Source: Hellea sp039977295 (lineage in GTDB: Bacteria > Pseudomonadota > Alphaproteobacteria > Caulobacterales > Maricaulaceae). From it: a stretch of 64,000 nucleotides of DNA. A program made the position numbers and the translations under genes. The notes under the pieces were generated by a model. It worked only from the letters and a program-made list of their open reading frames with translations. It searched no databases and was not told the origin of the DNA. Below are positions 1 through 7,968 of the stretch, piece after piece. Where the stretch lies: positions 666,624 through 730,623 of the forward strand of contig JBDWDN010000009.1 of the NCBI GenBank assembly GCA_039977295.1, read 5' to 3'. The first letter of the stretch is position 1; each line of letters begins with the position of its first letter.

Positions 1-16
1 TGACGTCAGTTCGGAC

Positions 17-1396
17 ATGATGCAAAACTTCCCGCACACCCATACACCACAGAGTTCTCTATTCGGTAGAATCTTTGAGCACATCCAAGATATTGGGAAG
101 GGCAAGCACCCGGAAAATTTGAAATTCTTCCTGTCGGCCTTATTTCAACGCGCTAATAAAAATCAATTGGAGCAAGCCGGTTTTTGGCAAGGCCCAGCCC
201 GTAAATTCTTGGATGTTCTAACGCGCTCAGTCATGAGCCATAGCCCTAACGCCTTGACGCGCGCTGATATTGTAGAGCTGCAAAGGCTTTTGCGGGACGC
301 GCCTTTGCCCGTATTGTCTTTGGATTTACAGAAGGTCAAAAACTTCCATAGAGGCTCACCCGAAACCCCCTCTTCTATATCTTTACCACCCCCCAGCGCC
401 GCGCGCTCATCGCAAATCCTGCAGGCCTGTCTATTGTTTAACGGCTCCATGATTGTCTGGTATGATACAGACAAATTTGAACATCGCGACCGAACGGGGA
501 AAATTCTCTGGAGCGGAAAGATCAGTCAGGTTCGCGCGATCATTCCTATCGGCGCAAGTCCGTCAGTCTTAATTTTGAGACAATGGGACGAGCATGAAAC
601 CCGCCTGACCCTATATGAGACCCATAAACGCCGCTTCAGAGATATCGGCATTATCCACTTGGTGGCCTGGCATGACTTGATTTCAGAGCGGGAATGGCTC
701 GTTCAAATCGATAATATTGTGGGCTCGCTTGATATTTCAAAGTTGTTTCAAGACCCAGCTGAACTGGAATTTTTATGGTCGGTAAATACAACAAATGAGC
801 TTCGTATAATCGCCTTTTTCCAAAAAGGAAATTCGAGCAGCTGGATGACCCATAACATCTCCAAAGCGCGCTTTGGTGTTAAACAAGTTTGGCATTATAA
901 AAATGCCAGGGAGCTGGAAGAGTTTTATTGTCGCTCTCACTTTGAAGAGCACAATAAAGAACAGATAGATTGGTATTGGGGAGATAACCACTCCAGATAT
1001 GGATCTTTACGGGCCTTAAAAGATGGCGAAGACAGCAACGCTTTTATGTCTTTCTCTGTACCCGATGGAAAGCTGAGACAGGAAGTGATTACCCAGGCGC
1101 GCAAACGTGTCGAGAATGGATATACTGGCGCGGATACGGTGCAAGTCTGCGACTATCATAGACCCTTGGTGACGTTCTCACCTAACAAGCGCTTAAAAGT
1201 GACATCAGAACATAAGAGCGGAGTTTTCCGGGTGAAATTTAATCCAGATATAGAGCTGCGCCTTCTCTATCGCGGCTTTAGTTTAAAGCCAGATTATTCG
1301 TCTGATGACAGCCTTTCTAATACTGTCTTATGTACTGATAATTTTGGCCGTCTCATCCGCATTAACAGACACACAGGACATGTTGATGTTTTTTAA
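17..1396 (+). CDS. Uncharacterised 459-residue protein, possibly beta-propeller-like
   Basis: I do not recognise this family. The first 110 residues look helical; the rest is strand-rich with spaced aromatic residues and Asp/Gly turns. The C-terminal segment CTDNFGRLIRINRHTGHVDV resembles a beta-propeller blade, so a propeller fold is a reasonable inference but not shown. There is no signal peptide or membrane segment. It ends 6 bases before the convergent hydrolase gene of the STM4011–4014-type cluster and may be a local partner of it. The start is uncertain: no clear ribosome site precedes the ATG, the frame is open to the window edge, and a TGA at bases 1–3 could be the stop of an upstream coupled gene. 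The protein may therefore be longer. Confidence 0.6.
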   Translation: MMQNFPHTHTPQSSLFGRIFEHIQDIGKGKHPENLKFFLSALFQRANKNQLEQAGFWQGPARKFLDVLTRSVMSHSPNALTRADIVELQRLLRDAPLPVLSLDLQKVKNFHRGSPETPSSISLPPPSAARSSQILQACLLFNGSMIVWYDTDKFEHRDRTGKILWSGKISQVRAIIPIGASPSVLILRQWDEHETRLTLYETHKRRFRDIGIIHLVAWHDLISEREWLVQIDNIVGSLDISKLFQDPAELEFLWSVNTTNELRIIAFFQKGNSSSWMTHNISKARFGVKQVWHYKNARELEEFYCRSHFEEHNKEQIDWYWGDNHSRYGSLRALKDGEDSNAFMSFSVPDGKLRQEVITQARKRVENGYTGADTVQVCDYHRPLVTFSPNKRLKVTSEHKSGVFRVKFNPDIELRLLYRGFSLKPDYSSDDSLSNTVLCTDNFGRLIRINRHTGHVDVF

Positions 1397-1402
1397 GCAG
1401 TG

Positions 1403-2197
1403 CTAGCCCCAAAGAAATTCAGCATAAGGTACTGTCCAAACGGTTTCATGCGCTAATCGGTGGCCTTGATATTTATCTTCGCCATAAACTGTGCCGTGGT
1501 CGGAGGTGAAAACACATAACCATTCGCGATCTTCAAAGCTCTTGCTGTGTTTCGCCAAGGCGGCGTCCACGGCCCCAAGGGCGGCGGCTTGAGACGCCGT
1601 GCTATCCGAAACAGCTCCGTCCAAATGGTGATAATTGGGTTGGTGCATCGCTGATAAATTTATGAACATAAAAACTCTTTGGTTTGCGGCTGCGCGCTTC
1701 AAATATTGGGCCGCATAAGTAAATTGATTATCCGCAGAATTTTTATCTGTTACGCCAAATTCGGGTGTCCATTGGCTCTCATCAAACATGGCCGGTAGGG
1801 TACATCCTAACGGCGTTAGCTTGTTAAAGAAACCGACACCTCCGATGCAGAGGCTTTGGTAATTATGTTTTCTAAATCCTGATATTATGTCAGGCGCGTC
1901 AAAGGTCAGCGTTCGCTCGCCCGTTGTCGCGCTGCCTGGAAAGTCGAGCGCAAATAAACGCTCATGAGGACCCGGCTCGGCGGGCGTTGGCAAAAAGCCT
2001 GTGAAAAAGGCATGATGTGCCGCATAGGTAAAACTTGCCGGACTATGCCGCTTTTCCCACTCCCCTTTTGGCAGAAGCGATTGCAAGAACGGCGTTTGAT
2101 TATTTCGCATCGCCCCAGCCGCAACATCAAAACGCAAAGTGTCAAAAGTGATAAATAAGATATCACGCTGCCCCAATATCGATTTAACGTTTAGCAT
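1403..2197 (-). CDS. STM4013-like alkaline phosphatase/sulfatase-superfamily hydrolase
   Basis: This 264-residue protein has the alkaline-phosphatase/sulfatase signature: FITFDTLRFD near residues 15–24 supplies a metal-binding Asp, FTYAAHHAFFTGFLP sits at the usual nucleophile loop, and FTSDHGTVYGED near 231–242 followed by GH supplies the second metal site. The segment FINLSAMHQPNYHH is also typical. It matches what I know as the STM4013/SEN3800 family, which travels with two radical SAM proteins and STM4014. It is short for a sulfatase and has no signal peptide, so it probably acts in the cytoplasm. Its start overlaps the end of the upstream ATP-grasp-like gene by 14 bases, so the two are probably co-translated. 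The substrate is unknown. Confidence 0.8.
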   Translation of the reverse strand: MLNVKSILGQRDILFITFDTLRFDVAAGAMRNNQTPFLQSLLPKGEWEKRHSPASFTYAAHHAFFTGFLPTPAEPGPHERLFALDFPGSATTGERTLTFDAPDIISGFRKHNYQSLCIGGVGFFNKLTPLGCTLPAMFDESQWTPEFGVTDKNSADNQFTYAAQYLKRAAANQRVFMFINLSAMHQPNYHHLDGAVSDSTASQAAALGAVDAALAKHSKSFEDREWLCVFTSDHGTVYGEDKYQGHRLAHETVWTVPYAEFLWG

Positions 2198-3275
2198 ATA
2201 TTTTTTCCAAGGCTTTCACTTGATATGTATAGGGGTCCATACCCTCATACATCACATCATTGAGGTAATCCCCAAAGGCATTTATTTCAATAATGAAAAC
2301 ATGCTCGGACGCTCTGTCTATCCCGATATCCAGGCCAATACAAAACTGATCTGGGAAATAAGACCCGACCTGCTGTCCCAAAGTCTGGATCCGGTTCCAA
2401 AAAGTTTCAGAAACAGTTCTGCGCAATATATCAGATTGAAATCTCTCATTACCCAAATGAAGATTTGTGATGGGAGAGCTTGAGCTTCGAATAACAAGAT
2501 GAGCCGGCTGCCCTCCGATAACGAGTAACCGAATATCTATGGGGTGATCACTGAGCCGAAGTTTTGGAATCCATTCTTCAATGTGAACCTCATAGCGCGC
2601 TAGCATCGTGTCGATTAATTGGCGGGCCTCATCATCCAAGTATTTTCTGACTTTCAAAGAATTATACAGCGTAATATCCTCGCCAGATCTTTTCATTTCG
2701 GCCGTTGTGATGACCCGCAAATATCGCCCTTGCATTTCGATAGCCAATACCCCTGATGCGGCGGATCCATATTTTAGCTTCATGAAAGCTCGCCGCAATC
2801 CCATCTCTTTCATTGTCGTCTCTAGGGCTTGGCATGACCTCACCTTTGGTATTTTTTGCGGGACGGGTAGATTATTCTTGGCGCAAAATGAATGGGACCG
2901 CTCCTTATCCATAAATAGGGCTATGGCCTTAGGATCGAAAGTCTTTGGACAGCTAGCCGCCTGACTTATGGCGCGCACGGCTTTATCAAAACCTTCATTG
3001 GAGGGCTTAAGAGGGTAAATTTTCCCAAACTCATTCGAGAAATTTTCAGGATTAAATCCTGAATATCGACACATTGCGGCCCAGCTCTCAAAGCTACCGC
3101 CGGGGCTGTCTAGGCGAAGTATATCTATCGACCCCAGAAAGCTTTGGAAGGCCTCAGGACTTTCAATGAACTGACTATATGTCCTATGGGCAAGCTTTGG
3201 CAGGCCGCAGCTAGAGAGCGCTTGTTTAAATCTCTCTGTTCTATTCGGATCTTCGCAAACTAAGCCAAAGCGCAT
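2184..3275 (-). CDS. STM4014-like ATP-grasp-type protein
   Basis: This 363-residue protein looks like the STM4014 family. From about residue 110 it has the layout of an ATP-grasp ligase: a Lys in FMDKERSHSFC, the segment AFMKLKYGSAASGV, DIRLLVIGGQP, and a C-terminal IGLDIGIDR...FIIEINAFGDYLNDV whose Glu and Asn match the metal-binding pair of ATP-grasp enzymes. ATP-dependent ligation of a carboxylate is therefore the expected chemistry; the substrate is unknown. It is the first gene of a minus-strand pair with the hydrolase and is divergent from the radical SAM pair starting near 3446. The roughly 170-base gap between the two should hold both promoters, but I see no strong -35/-10 pair. Confidence 0.75.
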   Translation of the reverse strand: MRFGLVCEDPNRTERFKQALSSCGLPKLAHRTYSQFIESPEAFQSFLGSIDILRLDSPGGSFESWAAMCRYSGFNPENFSNEFGKIYPLKPSNEGFDKAVRAISQAASCPKTFDPKAIALFMDKERSHSFCAKNNLPVPQKIPKVRSCQALETTMKEMGLRRAFMKLKYGSAASGVLAIEMQGRYLRVITTAEMKRSGEDITLYNSLKVRKYLDDEARQLIDTMLARYEVHIEEWIPKLRLSDHPIDIRLLVIGGQPAHLVIRSSSSPITNLHLGNERFQSDILRRTVSETFWNRIQTLGQQVGSYFPDQFCIGLDIGIDRASEHVFIIEINAFGDYLNDVMYEGMDPYTYQVKALEKIYAKR

Positions 3276-3445
3276 CAGTTGCCAGCTAACATATGAAGCT
3301 TACCATAGTATTTTTTTGCGCGTCCCGAATTGTCACAATTTATGCCTTGAATGTTGTTCAACTTACCGAAACAATAAAAATAACATTCCCAACTAGCAAA
3401 TTAAAAATCGCCTTGTTTATGAAAACACTAAAATCGCTTATAAAC

Positions 3446-4723
3446 ATGCGTCCATTTGAAGGTTACCTTTACGCCTATCCACATAAGACCGCCTATCGGA
3501 CATTTCATCAGCCGCTAAAGCTTGAAGAGGTTTGGAAGTATGAGGACTTAAAACGCCTATTTTTATACATTCATATCCCATTTTGCGAAATGCGGTGCGG
3601 CTTTTGTAATCTTTTTACATTGAACGGTCAGAAGATTAATAAGGCCAGTGAATACCTCTCTGCGATGCGCCGTGAAGCAGAAACGATTGCAAGCATTTTA
3701 CCTGATGCGAACTTCTCTCAAATCGCGATTGGCGGCGGCACGCCGACCTTTTTAAATGTTGAGGAGTTAGAAGATTTATTCGAAATCATTGGCTTATTAA
3801 CGCAAGAAAAATTACCTCTTTCGATTGAAAGCTCACCTGGCCGAACAACGCCGGAGCATCTTAAATGCCTTGAGGCCCGAGGCGTAAACCGCATCAGCCT
3901 TGGAGTTGAGAGCTTTTCGCAAGTTTTTCTAAAGGCAATGGGGCGACCTGAAAAATCTGAACTCTCAAAAATTGCTTTGGACAATATAAGGATTTTGACC
4001 TCTGCTAATCTGAATATCGATTTGATATATGGAAGTCATGGCCAAACGGTTCAGGATTTTAAAACTGATATCGCCACCGCTTTAAACTGGCAGCCCGAGC
4101 AAATTTTCCTTTATCCGCTTTATGTCGGAAACCTAACAGGCCTTGCCCGTACGCGGTCCGAGACTGAGGACTGGGATGGGCAAAGGCTGACCCTTTATAG
4201 ACAGGGACGTGATCAGTTATTAAGCGCTGGATATCAGCAAGTCTCTCAACGTAAATTTATAAAAACCGCCGACGACATAACGGATTATTCTTGCCAAGAG
4301 GACGGGATGATTGGGCTTGGCGCGGGCGCAAGATCCTATACGAAATCAGTACATTATTCATGGGATTATGCTGTGGGGCGCAAAGCTATTGCAGGTATCA
4401 TTGATCAATATTCTGACTGCCGCGACTTTTCTAAAATCCACCACGGCATTCAATTATCACTTGAAGAAGAGCAACGCCGATATGTCATAAAATCTGTTTT
4501 AAACCGAGAAGGCCTTGACCTGCCGCGTTTCAAGACCCGGTTTGGGATTGACGCGGTTTCGGCCTTTGAAGAACTTGAGGTGTTATTAGACGCAAAATAT
4601 CTGTTTCAGGATCAGCAGATCTTAAGGCCAACATCCCTTGGGTTTGAGAGAGCCGATGCTATGGGGCCTTTCTTGATTTCCAGCGGCGTTGAACAGTCGA
4701 TGAAAGACTATCAATGGGCCTAG
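3446..4723 (+). CDS. STM4012-like radical SAM protein (HemN-related)
   Basis: The radical SAM motif is CEMRCGFC (Cx3Cx2C) in IHIPFCEMRCGFCNLFT, followed by AIGGGTPTF and ISLGVESF, a layout shared with HemN/coproporphyrinogen-oxidase-like enzymes. The N-terminus MRPFEGYLYAYPHKTAYR fits the STM4012 family, so I use the ATG at 3446. ATGs at 3419 and 3293 are in frame but would add a tail that does not look like the family. No strong ribosome site precedes any of these. The 3' end overlaps the next radical SAM gene by 10 bases, suggesting coupled translation. It is expected to make a 5'-deoxyadenosyl radical; the substrate is unknown. Confidence 0.8.
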   Translation: MRPFEGYLYAYPHKTAYRTFHQPLKLEEVWKYEDLKRLFLYIHIPFCEMRCGFCNLFTLNGQKINKASEYLSAMRREAETIASILPDANFSQIAIGGGTPTFLNVEELEDLFEIIGLLTQEKLPLSIESSPGRTTPEHLKCLEARGVNRISLGVESFSQVFLKAMGRPEKSELSKIALDNIRILTSANLNIDLIYGSHGQTVQDFKTDIATALNWQPEQIFLYPLYVGNLTGLARTRSETEDWDGQRLTLYRQGRDQLLSAGYQQVSQRKFIKTADDITDYSCQEDGMIGLGAGARSYTKSVHYSWDYAVGRKAIAGIIDQYSDCRDFSKIHHGIQLSLEEEQRRYVIKSVLNREGLDLPRFKTRFGIDAVSAFEELEVLLDAKYLFQDQQILRPTSLGFERADAMGPFLISSGVEQSMKDYQWA

Positions 4724-5568
4724 ATCTCTCCATTCTTTATAGAGGCGTGTTGTCTGGCTGTAATTATGATTGCGGATATTGCCCCTTTGCGAAACGGGTT
4801 GATGATAAAGCCACATTGCAAAAAGACGCTCAGGACTTAGACCGCTTCGTCAATTGGGTAAAATCAAGAAGCGGCGACAGCCTGCGCATCTTGTTCACGC
4901 CGTGGGGTGAGGCCCTCATTCGCAAATATTATCAATCAGCTTTGTGCGAGCTTAGTCACCTCCCCCAAATCAAAGCCGTCTCGATTCAAACAAATCTGTC
5001 TTGCTCTTTATCATGGGCTAAAAATCTAAACCCAAAAACCGCCTCCCTCTGGTGCACCTATCATCCTGATCAGGTGACCTTGGATAAGTTTTTACAGCAA
5101 TGTCAAAAATTAGATATGCTCGAAATACTTTACTCCGTTGGGTGCGTCGGCAAACATGAATTGATGGATGACATTGAAATACTGCGCAAAGAATTAAGCG
5201 ATGATATTTATGTCTGGGTCAACGCCTTTAAAGATAATGGGGCAGATTATTACCAGAATTCGCATATTGAATTCTTGGAGCATATTGACCCGCTATTTAG
5301 AGCTAATCTAAACAATTACACGAGCTTAGGACAAGCCTGCCGAGCGGGATATCAATCCATATCTGTTGACGGCAAGGGAGACGTAAGACGCTGCCATTTT
5401 ATTTCAGACGTCATCGGAAATATATATGAAACCCAGCTTGAGAGCATTTTAAAACCAAGGCTTTGCACAAGAGATATATGCGATTGCCACATCGGCTATT
5501 CCAACATAGCCGAGCTAGACTTGGACCGACATTACAAAGGCAATTGGGCCCTTGGGAGAGTTAGGTAA
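4714..5568 (+). CDS. STM4011-like radical SAM protein with extra C-terminal cysteines
   Basis: The 284-residue protein carries the motif CNYDCGYC (Cx3Cx2C) near residues 16–23. The C-terminus has several further cysteines (CRAGYQS..., RRCHF, RLCTRDICDCHIGY) arranged like a SPASM or twitch auxiliary iron-sulfur site. This fits the STM4011 family. SPASM-type enzymes often modify peptides, which together with the neighbouring ATP-grasp-like protein makes peptide or small-molecule modification a fair guess, but nothing here identifies a substrate or precursor peptide. It overlaps the upstream radical SAM gene by 10 bases. Confidence 0.8.
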   Translation: MGLDLSILYRGVLSGCNYDCGYCPFAKRVDDKATLQKDAQDLDRFVNWVKSRSGDSLRILFTPWGEALIRKYYQSALCELSHLPQIKAVSIQTNLSCSLSWAKNLNPKTASLWCTYHPDQVTLDKFLQQCQKLDMLEILYSVGCVGKHELMDDIEILRKELSDDIYVWVNAFKDNGADYYQNSHIEFLEHIDPLFRANLNNYTSLGQACRAGYQSISVDGKGDVRRCHFISDVIGNIYETQLESILKPRLCTRDICDCHIGYSNIAELDLDRHYKGNWALGRVR

Positions 5569-5748
5569 CGCTTCATGCATTCGGTTTTGACATTTCATTT
5601 TATTTTCGCTCCATTACGAGCCACCTTAAAATGTAGGGGAGTCCTTGTTTATTCATATATTGCGGCTAGAAAACGACAAGCTTAACTTCAATGAAATTGC
5701 GGGAACATTCATTTTGGTTTTCCAGTAAATTTAGGCTAAGGCCCCGCT

Positions 5749-6237
5749 ATGGACATATTAATACTCATAACCGGCGGCACTTTGGATAAGGTGCATGACA
5801 CTATTACCGAAGGCCTCATCTTCGAAGACGATGGCGAAAGCCAAATTAGCGATGTTCTCCGCGTGGGGCGCTGCCATCATCCCGCACAAAAAATAGTGAT
5901 GCAAAAAGACAGTCTAGACATGACCGATGCAGATCGAGATGCTATTCTAACCGCCGTTTTGGGCGCAGAGCAAAACCGCATCGTCATCACCCACGGAACA
6001 GGCACGATGGAGCTTACGGCTAACTTCCTGGAAGGAAAAGTCGGGGAGCGAACCGTTATCCTAACAGGGGCTATGCGGCCACAATCACTTGGCAAATCAG
6101 ATGCAGGATTTAATCTTGGCGGGGCCATCATTGCCGCGCAAACATTAAATTACGGCGTCTTTGCCGTGATGAACGGCCGCGTTTTCACAGCAGATCAAGT
6201 GCATAAAGATACCGCGCTTGGAAGGTTTGACGTCTAA
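5749..6237 (+). CDS. Short asparaginase-like protein (N-terminal domain only)
   Basis: Three asparaginase motifs are present: TGGTLD at residues 8–13 with the catalytic Thr, HGTGTM at 82–87, and TGAMRP at 106–111 followed by DAGFNLGGAI. At 162 residues it is half the length of a normal type I/II L-asparaginase and stops after the N-terminal domain. The usual Asp of HGTDTM is Gly here. I recall stand-alone proteins of this length in proteobacteria, so it is probably a family rather than a truncated gene. Whether it hydrolyses asparagine is open. The stop overlaps the next start as TAATG, so it is coupled to the DUF3703 gene. A TTGACA at 5587–5592 may be part of its promoter, but the -10 is poor. 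Confidence 0.75.
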   Translation: MDILILITGGTLDKVHDTITEGLIFEDDGESQISDVLRVGRCHHPAQKIVMQKDSLDMTDADRDAILTAVLGAEQNRIVITHGTGTMELTANFLEGKVGERTVILTGAMRPQSLGKSDAGFNLGGAIIAAQTLNYGVFAVMNGRVFTADQVHKDTALGRFDV

Positions 6238-6578
6238 TGACACCTCTTTTACTTAAGGCCTTTGAAACTGAAATGACGGCAATGAAGGCCGCCCATGACG
6301 CGCGTGATCTAGGCCTTGCCTTTCACCATTTAGAGAGAGCGCATATCTTAGGTCAGCGTTATTTTAAGCCGCACATCATCACCCATTGGTGGATGCTAAA
6401 AATTGGGATTTCGCGGCGGGACATCAAAGAAATTTTTGGCCAAATATTACGGATTTTAGCTGTTATGCCCGCCAATTTTTTCGGGTGGATCCCTATTGGC
6501 AATAGCGGGGGCGCAAATGTTTCAGCCTTAAAACCAATGCCCATTCCGGATGACTTGGTACAGTATTTCGAGCGCTAA
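6237..6578 (+). CDS. DUF3703 family protein
   Basis: This 113-residue protein resembles DUF3703: an amphipathic N-terminal helix, the block HHLERAHILGQRYFKPHIITHWWMLK, and a downstream hydrophobic stretch AVMPANFFGWIPIGNSGGANVS. Its role is not known to me. It begins inside the stop codon of the asparaginase-like gene (TAATG), so the two are probably made together. The stop is followed by an imperfect hairpin shared with the convergent regulator gene. Confidence 0.7.
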   Translation: MTPLLLKAFETEMTAMKAAHDARDLGLAFHHLERAHILGQRYFKPHIITHWWMLKIGISRRDIKEIFGQILRILAVMPANFFGWIPIGNSGGANVSALKPMPIPDDLVQYFER

Positions 6579-6602
6579 GATATCTTGAGGCTTAAGGTAT
6601 CT
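6578..6602. terminator. Possible bidirectional terminator hairpin
   Basis: AGATATCTT (6578–6586) and AAGGTATCT (6594–6602) pair over 9 bases with one G·U and a 7-base loop, between convergent genes. Neither side has a U tract, so it may only be a 3' stabilising hairpin. Confidence 0.35.
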
Positions 6603-7368
6603 GGAGATTATGAAAATAAGTCTTCGTCACCTCATCTGCGGCGAAGAACAATTCAACTTTGCGCTCACTTAGGGTTAAATCTTGGGCCGTGCTAAATTCG
6701 GCTAACATCGTGAAGAGCGTAAGGACATGTTCATCAGCCTTCACTTGCAATGTCAGAATTGGGCCGTAATCGGAGAATGACTCCAAGTCACTTTCACTGA
6801 CGCGCGGGTCAGTTGCTAGCCGGCGATGAAGGTCCGTGAGCGGGCTATCTGGCCCGTCCCGCGAAATTTCAGCTTGAAGACGTAAGAGAGACCAAGTGGC
6901 CATGACCGGCCAGTTAAGAAAACAAGGATCTCGTGGATCATCATTTAGCAAGGCCTCAACCACGCAAAGCGAGCCTTTAAAAGGCATAAACTGTATCATA
7001 TGCTGCGCAGGACTATTTCCGCCAACAATATTCCACCCGCCATCTAGAATAATCGCTGGCATGGGCGCATGATTTTCTAGCATCGTCATCATAGCGCTCA
7101 TGGCGGGCGCGAGATCAGCGGCATCCATCGCGAGGGCTTTATATTCGGGCGCGAATCCTGCGGCAAGCAAAGCTTCGTTCACAGCCGGTTTTGGCATCTC
7201 AAGCACGCGGGCCAAGGTCATGACGCTATTACGGCTGGGCCGCGACCGCCCTGTTTCTAGAAAGCTTATATGGCGGCTCGACATGCCAGATTCGACGCTT
7301 AGGGCTAATTGACTAAAACGGCGAATATCCCGCCAGTGTTTAATCACATGTCCAAATGCTACGCTCAT
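6592..7368 (-). CDS. XRE-family regulator with MmyB-like ligand-binding domain
   Basis: The first 60 residues form a Cro/C1-type helix-turn-helix (QLALSVESGMSSRHISFLETGRSRPS). The remainder matches the MmyB-like domain, including PAIILDGGWNIVGGN and FNWPVMATW-like segments; MmyB domains are PAS-like and in known cases bind fatty-acid-like ligands. I start at MSVAFGHVIKHWRD (7368), because the longer open frame adds about 97 residues unlike the family and running over the divergent gene. A TATAAT lies on the minus strand at 7380–7375, only 7 bases before this ATG, so the mRNA could be leaderless. It is divergent from a small membrane protein gene, with a palindrome between them (7403–7417), and probably regulates both itself and that gene. 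Confidence 0.8.
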   Translation of the reverse strand: MSVAFGHVIKHWRDIRRFSQLALSVESGMSSRHISFLETGRSRPSRNSVMTLARVLEMPKPAVNEALLAAGFAPEYKALAMDAADLAPAMSAMMTMLENHAPMPAIILDGGWNIVGGNSPAQHMIQFMPFKGSLCVVEALLNDDPRDPCFLNWPVMATWSLLRLQAEISRDGPDSPLTDLHRRLATDPRVSESDLESFSDYGPILTLQVKADEHVLTLFTMLAEFSTAQDLTLSERKVELFFAADEVTKTYFHNLQIP

Positions 7369-7374
7369 AGCGCC

Positions 7375-7380
7375 ATTATA
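7375..7380 (-). promoter_or_regulatory. Candidate -10 box of the MmyB-type regulator
   Basis: A perfect TATAAT on the minus strand ends 7 bases upstream of the chosen ATG at 7368. That spacing would put the transcription start at or next to the start codon. No good -35 is visible. Confidence 0.4.
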
Positions 7381-7402
7381 AATGAAACGCGCCGGAATGC
7401 AC

Positions 7403-7417
7403 TTACCTGTGAGGTAA
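7403..7417. promoter_or_regulatory. 15-bp palindromic operator TTACCT-N3-AGGTAA
   Basis: TTACCTGTGAGGTAA is a perfect 6-bp inverted repeat with a 3-base spacer, in the short region between the MmyB-type regulator and the divergent membrane protein gene. It is just upstream of the regulator's -10 and next to a TTGACT (7423–7428) facing the other gene. It is the obvious binding site for the regulator. Confidence 0.6.
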
Positions 7418-7468
7418 TTGTTTTGACTCTTTAGCATTTCTAGGATGGGCGCAAATAAGGAGACGATT

Positions 7469-7903
7469 ATGACACCTAAACTTGCTGCTAATATATTACG
7501 CCTCATGGGGTGGGGCTTCATTATATTTGGGGTTATCTTTGTAACGATAGCCTTTGCCGGGATTGATGGATTTGCCCGAAGCCTCGTGCCTATATTTGAT
7601 TGGACGGGCGGTGTGCCTGATATTGGCCTGACACGCGAAGCCCGTTGGTTCGCAGCCATTATGTCTGGGCTTAGTGCCGGACTAGGCGCATTTTACGCCT
7701 TTCTTGTCGCCCCGTTACTTAACGTTAGTCATTCGCAAACGCGGCAGATTGCCAAACGTGGCGGTCTTATTGCCGCCGTCATCTGGTTCGTGGTTGATAG
7801 CACTGGCTCATTCGGGGCGGGCGTATCCTCTAACATCGTGATGAATTTTGTATTCCTCATTGGTCTTGCCGCGCCGCTTTTGATGGTTAAATTTCCTGAA
7901 TAG
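7469..7903 (+). CDS. Small four-helix membrane protein
   Basis: This 144-residue protein has four hydrophobic segments (about 10–32, 60–82, 96–113 and 120–139), so it is an integral inner-membrane protein. I do not recognise a characterised family. The ATG at 7469 is chosen because AAGGAG lies 5 to 10 bases upstream; the frame can start earlier but without a ribosome site. It is divergent from the MmyB-type regulator and shares the palindrome at 7403–7417 with it, so it is probably the regulator's main target. Confidence 0.7.
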   Translation: MTPKLAANILRLMGWGFIIFGVIFVTIAFAGIDGFARSLVPIFDWTGGVPDIGLTREARWFAAIMSGLSAGLGAFYAFLVAPLLNVSHSQTRQIAKRGGLIAAVIWFVVDSTGSFGAGVSSNIVMNFVFLIGLAAPLLMVKFPE

Positions 7904-7922
7904 AGTCCCATAGACAAACGGC

Positions 7923-7961
7923 CCTATCTGTTTCACATTGCACGCAATTAAAACAGATAGG
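7923..7961 (+). promoter_or_regulatory. Hairpin covering the ribosome site of the M16 peptidase gene
   Basis: CCTATCTGTTT (7923–7933) is the exact reverse complement of AAACAGATAGG (7951–7961), giving an 11-bp stem. Inside it ATTGC/GCAAT (7937–7941, 7944–7948) can form a second stem. The right arm contains the only purine-rich Shine-Dalgarno candidate (AGATAGG) for the ATG at 7969. No U tract follows, so it is better read as a translational control element than as a terminator. Confidence 0.55.
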
Positions 7962-7968
7962 TGCCACT

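Noticed and set aside
7369..7659. Longer start of the MmyB-type regulator at 7659
   Set aside because: It would overlap the divergent membrane protein gene, and the added 97 residues do not look like the family.
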